Source: [Phialemoniopsis] sp. UDSM-2020 (Eukaryota; Ascomycota; Sordariomycetes; Thyridiales; Thyridiaceae). Taken from it: a DNA stretch of 64,000 nt. The stretch lies in contig JAEILZ010000009.1 in the NCBI GenBank assembly GCA_018873225.1, positions 177,501 to 241,500 on the forward strand, read 5' to 3'. The notes beneath the pieces are model-generated. The model saw nothing but the letters and a program-made list of their open reading frames with translations. It searched no databases and was not told the DNA's origin. The position numbers and the translations under genes are program-made. Positions within the stretch are counted from its first letter, which is position 1. Each line of letters begins with the position of its first letter. Of the stretch, positions 56,367 to 64,000 are shown piece by piece.

Positions 56367-57446
56367 ATGTGCTATTAGCCTGTATGATTTGATTTACTTG
56401 ACCTTTTCCTTGGCGAGAGCGAGCATTGCATGGCGTTTTTGGAAGTTGTAAGAGAATGATCACAACTTGGGAGATTCACGAATCACTGCTTCCTTCATGA
56501 CGGAGTTTTGGCCTGGTTTTTAGGGAGCTTTGCTCGTTCGCTTATGATTAGTATTTACCGTAGAGGTGAACTCGCTTCCTCTGTCCATTGAACATACCTC
56601 TAATCTCCGTGGATCGGCCAGAACATGATCTTCACCCTGAACGTGTCGTGGATCGAGAGTGATAGCATGAGAGCCGAGGCGGTCTCATAGTTTGGTAAAT
56701 ACAACTCTGATGGTGGAAGTGCTCCAATACGCCTTTTCGCTTAACGAAGTCTGAGACTGCTCGTACTACAACACGAACCTGACTATAAGCTGGCCTACAT
56801 TGCGGATGCAGTGAGGGTACGTGATGAACCAGTTCATGAGAGATTTGAACGGTGAAATACAATACAGGCTATTATTAGGATTCTGTCTTCACTCTTTCTC
56901 ATGTTGATTGAGTCGATGCAAGAGTGATGAAGCCTTACGCGCCAGGTCGTACGGCACCTGTCCAATGATGGGCTAGCGCCTTCGGGGGCTTTGAAACTGT
57001 CTAGGTGCTAACAATAGAACACGAGCACCAGGAATGCCACCCAAACAATCAAATGTCACCACCCGTAAGGGGCCAATATTAGTGACATTGCAGCACTGAG
57101 CCAATGCTTGCTTGGGCTGCAGTGGCTCAAATGACGTTGATCACCACCACCACCCATGCATGTGCGCCCCGGCACTTTGGACAGCAATCCTTCCACCACT
57201 CACTCCCTTTGCAACCTCTTCCTCTCCACCATTACGAAGTCACGAAACGACCTGACGATAACCCATTTTGACGATCCAGATTATCCCAAAACGCTCGCAT
57301 TCTCTCAAAAGGTGCTGAACAGCTGCTAAGCTGCATTCTCAAGCTATGAGCTTGCCCGACTAGACACATCGACATAGCTTGCCAGAACCAGCTTCCAAAA
57401 CACCCCACTCTGGTCACCCGCCCCCCTGGGGGCTCAACCCGACACC
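56367..57446. other. Intergenic region upstream of the Munc13-like gene
   Basis: This 1.08 kb spacer shows no credible ORF, RNA gene or repeat. Its last 200 nt are pyrimidine-rich and probably form the 5' leader. Confidence 0.4.
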
Positions 57447-60400
57447 ATGTCGACGACGTCGAGGCAGTCGTGGGCGCCCAATAGGCGGATCAACAGCCTC
57501 CAGAACTCGGATCGCAGGGCTCGCGCTGGTTCGCGGTCCTCGCAGATCTCGGTGCCATTCGAAGATGGCTACACCTTTGCCCTCCGCGTCGCCTTCCTCC
57601 ACTACCTCCTCCAGCCCAAGAAGAAGCGAAAGGAGTATGTCGCTGTGCCAAAACAGCCGCAGCGCACACACACGACCGGCATCGGCGACATAATGAAGGA
57701 CTTTATGCCCACCGGCTCGAGCTCCACCAACCTCAAGCTGCCGCACAGCTTCCGTTCCTCTCTGGAGAAGCGCATGGAGGGCGTCGTCAGGGGAATCGAG
57801 AGGCTGCCCGGATACAATGATCCTGCCGTGAAGCGCACCTTTGGAGAGGCATACACCGCATTCACGGCCGGCGACTTTCGAAAAGCGATCGACAAGGATC
57901 GCAAAATCGAGCCGCTGATTCTCATTTTCTACACCGCCGCAACCAAAGCGCTGGGCAGGGGCAAGGCGCACGATGACCACTCGTGGAAGCCCATGGTCGA
58001 CAGGCACCTGGCGCTGTTTGTGAGACTAGTCACGAATATTATTCGCGACCACGGCGGCGATACCCGCACGGAGCTTCTGGGAAGACTCAACACCTTGGAA
58101 AAGAAGCTCTTGACAAACGACCAGGACCTCTACATCGATACTGGCCAGGACGGGGAGCACAAGACCATCGAGGTGGAGATACCGCTAACCTATGAAGTCA
58201 AGGACATGCCTATGGTCCAGATCGTGGCCAAGATATTTGGCCGGACGCTTTCGCAGGCGCAAACGGATCTCGAACCCTATATCGCGGAGTGGACCGAAGA
58301 GGCCGCTCTGAAGGACCTCAAGGCGTATCAGCATCGGCTCAACTCTAATATGGCAGGAGCACTGAGACGACAGGACTTTGACGTCGACGAGGCTTTTGAC
58401 GAGTGGAAGAGAGCCGAGGGCCCGCATCTGTCGCAGATGATGCTCGACATCTTGAGCGTGAAGCCCGAATTAGCGAGGATGTCGACGGGCAATTTTGAGA
58501 AACCTCTGCCGCTCCGGCCTCAGTCGATGTATAGCGAAGAGCAGGCCTACAGTGATTTGAGTAGGATGGTGACGGATCCCAACCTGCAATTTGATCCCTC
58601 GTCTAGCATGAGTTCCTTGTCGATGGACGACAACGCCAGCGTCGATGAAGCGAGCTACACCTTCATACCGCCAGATCCGCGGTCATTCTACAAGTTTGTG
58701 CTCAAGCATGCCATGTCTTATGATCAGCTGCATCCTGACGAGCCTGCCCCCGGTGAGCCTCTCTCGAAGCAATCCACAGAGTTACTGGTAGAGCTGGCAG
58801 TGCACTGGCGCCTACCTCAGTTCACTCGGGATGTGTCTCTAGTAGAGGTCGCGTCACAGAAGTTTCTCGATCAGGAGCTCACCGTCGAGGAGCTCTATCA
58901 CATTTTTGACGTTGTTAAAGAGGCTGCTGCCCCGGAGCCAAAGAAACCTCCTTTTATACAACTATATGGACTCCCCCTGAACGAGATCCCCAGGTCCAGG
59001 TGGACCATGCAGGATTTCGCTGCATTTCAGCAAATCCTGAGCAACCTGCATCAAGCTCTGCTGAGGGACCTGCTTGAGATCGCGTCCAAATGCTTTGAGC
59101 CCAAAGCCCCATCGGTCGGACCTGTTCTAATGTTTATCATGAACCATATTCAAGCAGACGAGGCTTTCTCGTCCCGGCCGGGCGATATCGAGCAAGTTTC
59201 GGAGCACCTGCATGGCTCGCTCGTCGAGAGAGCGGCCGCAGTCTACCGGGAGTTCTTAGATTCGCACATTCCGCAAAGCCAAGAGGAGTGGGACTTTAGC
59301 CACGTCGTCCAGCTCGGCAAAGCTGTTGTCAACCTCTGCGAGAGAATCAAGAAGAGGTACAGGAAGAACCCGGAGATCATCGGTGTGAATCCTTTCAGAG
59401 TGCTCGCGACAAACATATTCCCCAACTTTGAAGAGGATGCGCATGCCATCATCCAGCGTGTCATTGAAGTGGCTAAGGACCGCGGATTAGAGGTCAACCT
59501 TCAGGATGGGTTTGATCTATACAAAGAGCTGGTCGAGATTCGCAAACTTCACGTGGCGGCCCTACCCCAGAAACCGTTCGCATTCCATATCGAGAACGTA
59601 TTGGACGAGTTTGTGTGGCGGTGGATCAGAGGTGCAGAGACTCGTATGCGGGACTTTGTAGACGAGGCTATCAAGCAGGACACCTTTAAAGTCCGCTCGA
59701 GTAACCCAGACGGGATTCCGCTAGACGCAGATCGACACAGTGTCTCCATCATCGACATGTTTTCGCTGTTCAACCAGACAGTAGATCAGGTCTATCAGTT
59801 GGAGTGGGATGACGATGTCCACCACGCGCGGTTCATGACGGCACTCTCTAAAGCATTTGCTGCCGGTATCGGCAGGTACTGCGAGATCGTCGAGCAACAG
59901 TTCGCGCGGGAGATGGACAGGCCATCGGTGCAAGAATTGGCTGCGTCGAACAAGACGACCCAAGAGCGATTCATGCAGTATGCCAAGGATGCGCTGAGCA
60001 CGAAAGAGAAGGTTGAGCCCTACCAGTTCTTGCCAGAGGTGAGTAGTATCCTTGTGTCTGTCAATGGAGATCACGTCACTAATTATTTGACGCTGTAGTC
60101 CTTTGTCAAGCTGAACAACATCGAATATGCCATGCAGGCTCTCGACAAGCTTGAGAAGACAATCAATGTCGACGGCTGCGCCGACGTGATTCGCCGCGTG
60201 GACGGGCCTCCCAAGCCCATTGATCGGCGAAACGCTAAATACGTCTTCACCATCAAGATCGTAGAGGCTGAGGATTTGAAGGCATGCGACCCTAATGGTT
60301 TCAGTGACCCCTATGTCGTGTTGGTAGACGAGTACCAGAAGCGCTTGGCCAAGACACGCATTATCATGAGGAATCTCAACCCACGCTGGGACGAATCGGT

Positions 60401-61690
60401 GGATATTACGGTGACAGGGCCGTTGAACATCATCGCCACAATTTGGGATTATGATACCTTTGGCGATCACGACTTTGTAGGCCGTACCTCTCTCAAGCTA
60501 GATCCAGTGCACTTCAGCGATTACCTGCCTCGCGAGTTCTGGCTGGATCTCGATACCCAAGGAAGGCTGTTGCTTCGCGTGAGCATGGAAGGAGAGCGCG
60601 ATGACATCCAGTTCCATTTCGGCAAGGCATTCAGGCATCTGAAGAGGACTGAGAGGGACATGGTTCGCAAGGTCACTGACAAGGTTTGTACTATCCCTCC
60701 TGGATCAAGCAGTTCACGGTTACTAATGGGGAGCAGTTGGTTACTCACATCAACGCTTCTCTCTCGCACGAGGCGTTGCGTACTCTATTGAGTCGTGGTA
60801 TCGCCGGCTCCATGGCTGCACTGTGGCAGAAGCGGACCTCCAAGGCCCCAGCCATTACGCCTGTCGACATCGAGAACGCGCTGCAGTCCCTCTTCACCTA
60901 TTTCGATGAGAACTTTGCCATCATGAAGCAGACACTGACGGACGCGACCATGCTGGCAGTCATGACGCGCCTCTGGAAGGAGGTCCTCATGGCCATCGAG
61001 AATCTGCTGGTGCCGCCACTGTCGGACAAGCCGTCTACGCAAAAGCCCCTGACCCAATCGGAGATGGACGTGGTGTACAGGTGGCTGCAGCTTCTGTTCG
61101 AGTTCTTCAACGCCAAGGATGAGCAGGGCGAGGTGCTGGGCGTACCGGCCGACGTGCTCAAGTCGCCTAAGTGGCACGAGCTCGCGTCGCTCAACTTTTT
61201 CTACTTTGACAGCACGGACAACCTCATCCGGACGTCGGAGCGCATGGCGGCGGCGACGGCGCAGCGCGCGCAGCAGCAGCTCCAGGCGGCTAACAACGCG
61301 GGCCCGTCGCAAGGAGGAGGCCACCAGCGGCTGCTGTCGGCGCCGGCGGCGTTTGGCGGGGCCGGGGCGTTTGCGAGCATGGGCACGATCCGGCGGGGCA
61401 AGAGCATCATGATGAGCCGCAACCTGGGCACGATGAGGAAGGCCAAGGAGGAGAAGCGCAAGGAGGCGCAGGCGGACCCGTCGGACGACATGATCCTGCG
61501 GATCCTGCGGATGCGGCCCGAGGCGGCGGGGTACCTGCGGGAGAGGCACCGGCAGAAGGAGAGGATGGCGGCGCACGCGGCGGCGGCGATGATTGTGAGG
61601 CAGAGCGTGACGCAGGGCCGGGCCGGTGGTGGCGGGGCGGTGCCGTTTGGGGGCGCGATGTATGCCAAGGGTGGGTTGCCTAGGCGGTAA
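57447..61690 (+). CDS. ync13: Munc13/UNC-13-like C2 domain protein (Ync13 type)
   Basis: Fission-yeast Ync13 is a Munc13-family protein at cell tips and septum, where it couples exocytosis and endocytosis for wall integrity; a similar role at hyphal tips is inferred. Exons 57447-60038, 60099-60683 and 60737-61690 (introns 60 and 53 nt, both in phase 0) encode 1376 aa. Residues 1-40 are basic and disordered. A long helical region follows, with the MUN-type domain spanning about 430-865 (PRSFYKFVLKHAMSYDQLHP, WTMQDFAAFQQILSNLHQAL). A C2 domain lies at about 912-1040 (FTIKIVEAEDLKACDPNGFS, DPYVVL, WDYDTFGDHDFVGRTSL), with the Asp residues of a calcium/phospholipid site. A second MUN part follows (about 1061-1240), then a basic low-complexity tail. 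The start has a CACCATG context. Confidence 0.88.
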
Positions 61691-62562
61691 GGGATGGCCA
61701 GGGAAAGCGTTGAAAAGGGGAGGAGGCAGCAAGGAAGAGAATAATGATGATGATGAGTGATGGCTGTCAACCGTTTTCTTTGACCATGATATCCCCCAGC
61801 TTGGGCACACGTACGCACCTCTTCACACCATTGGGACTTTTTGTTATCATGGGCTGTCTTTCTTGTCGGTGCAACGCCAGTCTTAATAGTAGATACCCTG
61901 GAGCGGGGAGAATGGGAATAGTTAGTAGCGATGTTTATTGATCTACTTAATATCAGACAGGTCTTCTTGCTCCGTTGCTGATGTGCTGATGTGCTGATGT
62001 GCTGAATGTGGAAATGTTGGCGTGTAAGCGAGCTGGGCTTCGATGGAGTGTGGGCCGGATACGGTAAAGGATCGATGGATGGCTGGGTGGAATTGATACC
62101 TGCAGCGGCCCCAGGCCGTCCACACTAGACATATTTTCCCACTCCGCCGTGCAACCTTGCTAGAAGCCGACCACCAGCCGAGCAGACTGCCGACGACGAA
62201 TCGAGGCACGCATCAGACCAGCAAAGGACAGTGAAAGCGAGACGTATCTTCGGCTTATCGTATCACTTGTGACTTGAGAGAATTCGATCCGCGACCGATT
62301 GGACAGGAAACACATCACTACCACTGCTGTTTGCTAGCTGTAGTACGCTGCGAGCGCGAGGGCCGTTTGTGAAAAGGTGGCCCAAAGCAAACAAGGCTAT
62401 TTGTTCTCTTACCCGGCTTCCTAGGTACAGCGCATTGTGGTGGTGGGCCGCCACCGCCGAATAGCCAAGGTTCAACGAAGAGCCAGGAAGACCCCTAAAA
62501 GGGCCACTGAGTCCCGGACAACCGGCTGTTTGGGCCCCGTCCTCTTGTTTCCCCCAATTGCC
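61691..62562. other. Intergenic region upstream of the pyrophosphatase gene
   Basis: This 872-nt spacer contains a short direct repeat of GTGCTGAT (three copies at about 61980-62002). No gene is seen. Confidence 0.4.
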
Positions 62563-64000
62563 ATGCTGCCGCCGCTGCACCACGCAGCAGCCCGACGACC
62601 AGGCCTCCACATATCAAGACTGGTGGTCCATTCAGCCAAGTCAGCCCAGAAGAGGGTTCCTCAACAACTGCCGCTAGACTGCCAGCTGCAGCGGCGATCG
62701 GTGCACAGCTGGCGCGGGCGGGCCTTGAAGAGCTCCAATCACGCAATCGGTGCCAGCACTATGCGGTCCAGTGCGATAACAGCCATTGCCCCTCCCCCTC
62801 CTTTTTCTTCCGATGCTGCTACTGCTGCTAGCACCACCACAAACGTCAACACCGCCGCCGGCGCGAGTAATAGCAGCATCTCTTCTTTTTCTTCCTCTTC
62901 CTCTTCCTCCTCCTCCCCATTGGCCAACTTTTCTTCCTCGCGAACGAATTTTGCCTCTCCCCTACATCGCACCGCTCAGATAGCTCGTCACTTTTCACAG
63001 TCGAGCTCTTCTTCTACACCCTCATCATCCTCACCGGCCTCCGAGTACATTCCGTCCCTCGAAAAGTCCAAAGACACGATGGCCTCTTCCGCCTACAAGA
63101 CCCGCAAGGTCGCTGCGCCCAACACCCTCGAGCACCGGGTCTACATCGAGAAGGATGGCGTCCTCGTCTCTCCCTTCCACGACATCCCCCTCTACGCCAA
63201 CCAGGAGCAGACCATCCTGAACATGATCGTCGAGATCCCCCGCTGGACCAACGCCAAGCTCGAGGTCGGTTTATACCCTTACCTTTGTTCATTGTTCATT
63301 GTCCTTTGTTTTCCTACCTCAAAGGCCATCCCCCGCCTTGCAATGACGAGTTACAATGTGTCAATGGGTCATTGGTGCTTTATTCGACCTCGTATGGCGT
63401 TATGATCCCCCCCAATGTTACCGTGTGGGGGTTTCGTATATCCCGCTGGCGCGGCTTTTTTTCTGCGACTTATACCCAAACTCAATATCTTGAAACCCAA
63501 GCTGACTAGGCCATGCCACCCGCCAGATCTCCAAGGACGAGCTCCTCAACCCCATCAAGCAGGACATCAAGAAGGGCAAGCTCCGCTACGTCCGCAACTG
63601 CTTCCCCCACAAGGGCTACCTGTGGAACTACGGTGCCTTCCCCCAGGTATGCGCCACCTAGGCCCTCCTGTATCTCGTGAACCTCCAGCCATTGACACTC
63701 TGCGACAGACCTGGGAGGACCCCAACTCCATCCACCCCGAGACCAAGGCCAAGGGTGACAATGACCCGCTCGACGTCTGCGAGATCGGCGAGCTCGTCGG
63801 CTACCCCGGTCAGATCAAGCAGGTCAAGGTCCTCGGCGTCATGGCCCTTCTCGACGAGGAGGAGACCGACTGGAAGGTCATTGTTATTGACGTGAACGAC
63901 CCGCTCGCCCCCAAGCTCAACGACGTTGAGGACGTCGAGCGCCACCTGCCCGGTCTTCTGCGTGCCACCAACGAGTGGTTCCGTATCTACAAGATCCCGG
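62563..64000 (+). CDS. IPP1: Inorganic pyrophosphatase (family I), partial, with a long in-frame N-terminal extension
   Basis: The enzyme hydrolyses pyrophosphate to drive biosynthesis. Exon 1 ends at 63264; exon 2 is 63527-63646; exon 3 starts at 63709 and runs off the right edge (introns 262 and 62 nt; the first donor is GTCGGT). The usual cytosolic start is [20 protein letters not shown] at 63079. The frame stays open upstream to an ATG at 62563, adding 172 residues: Arg-rich and acid-poor ([20 protein letters not shown]) and then Ser-rich. Family motifs: [20 protein letters not shown] across intron 1, [20 protein letters not shown] across intron 2, and the [11 protein letters not shown] metal site. 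The start is uncertain; two isoforms, mitochondrial and cytosolic, are possible. Confidence 0.93.

Overview
The window is nuclear DNA of a filamentous ascomycete (Pezizomycotina, most likely Sordariomycetes). Genes sit on both strands as single transcription units. Nearly all carry one to three short introns (about 53-120 nt) with fungal splice signals: GTAAGT/GTATGT/GTACGT donors and CTAAC/CTAAT-like branch sites 10-20 nt before the CAG/TAG. Coding regions are GC-rich at third positions, which creates long antisense shadow ORFs. The species cannot be named from sequence alone.

Layout, left to right: NOP14 (- strand, C-terminus off the left edge); a conserved membrane-anchored protein of unknown function; a CLIP-170 type CAP-Gly microtubule plus-end protein; a small unknown gene with an internal tandem duplication (-); an Env7/STK16-type kinase; about 2 kb with two unresolved coding frames and a TG microsatellite; an Ams1-type GH38 alpha-mannosidase (-); an unknown Cys/Gln-repeat protein with an acidic tail (-); mitochondrial MSH1; ribosomal P0 (-), divergent from TRM82; a YDJ1/mas5 type I J-protein (-); the chromatin factor SNT2 (-); a 4.4 kb divergent spacer; a HELQ/Hel308-type helicase; a BTB/POZ protein; an S33 peptidase (-); a 2.9 kb interval with two identical, inverted tRNA-Ser(AGA) genes, a short telomeric-type repeat and several interrupted coding frames; a conserved unknown protein with three Cys-Pro motifs; a Ync13/Munc13-like C2 protein; and an inorganic pyrophosphatase cut by the right edge.

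Most genes are housekeeping: ribosome biogenesis and translation (NOP14, P0, TRM82), protein folding (YDJ1), DNA maintenance (MSH1, HELQ), chromatin (SNT2), the cytoskeleton and exocytosis (CLIP, Ync13), and vacuole (Ams1, Env7). No biosynthetic cluster, CRISPR array or intact transposon is visible. The two parts that look least like housekeeping DNA are 11.3-13.4 kb and 51.8-54.6 kb. Exon models were built by hand from splice signals and frame closure, so terminal exons and starts carry the most doubt.
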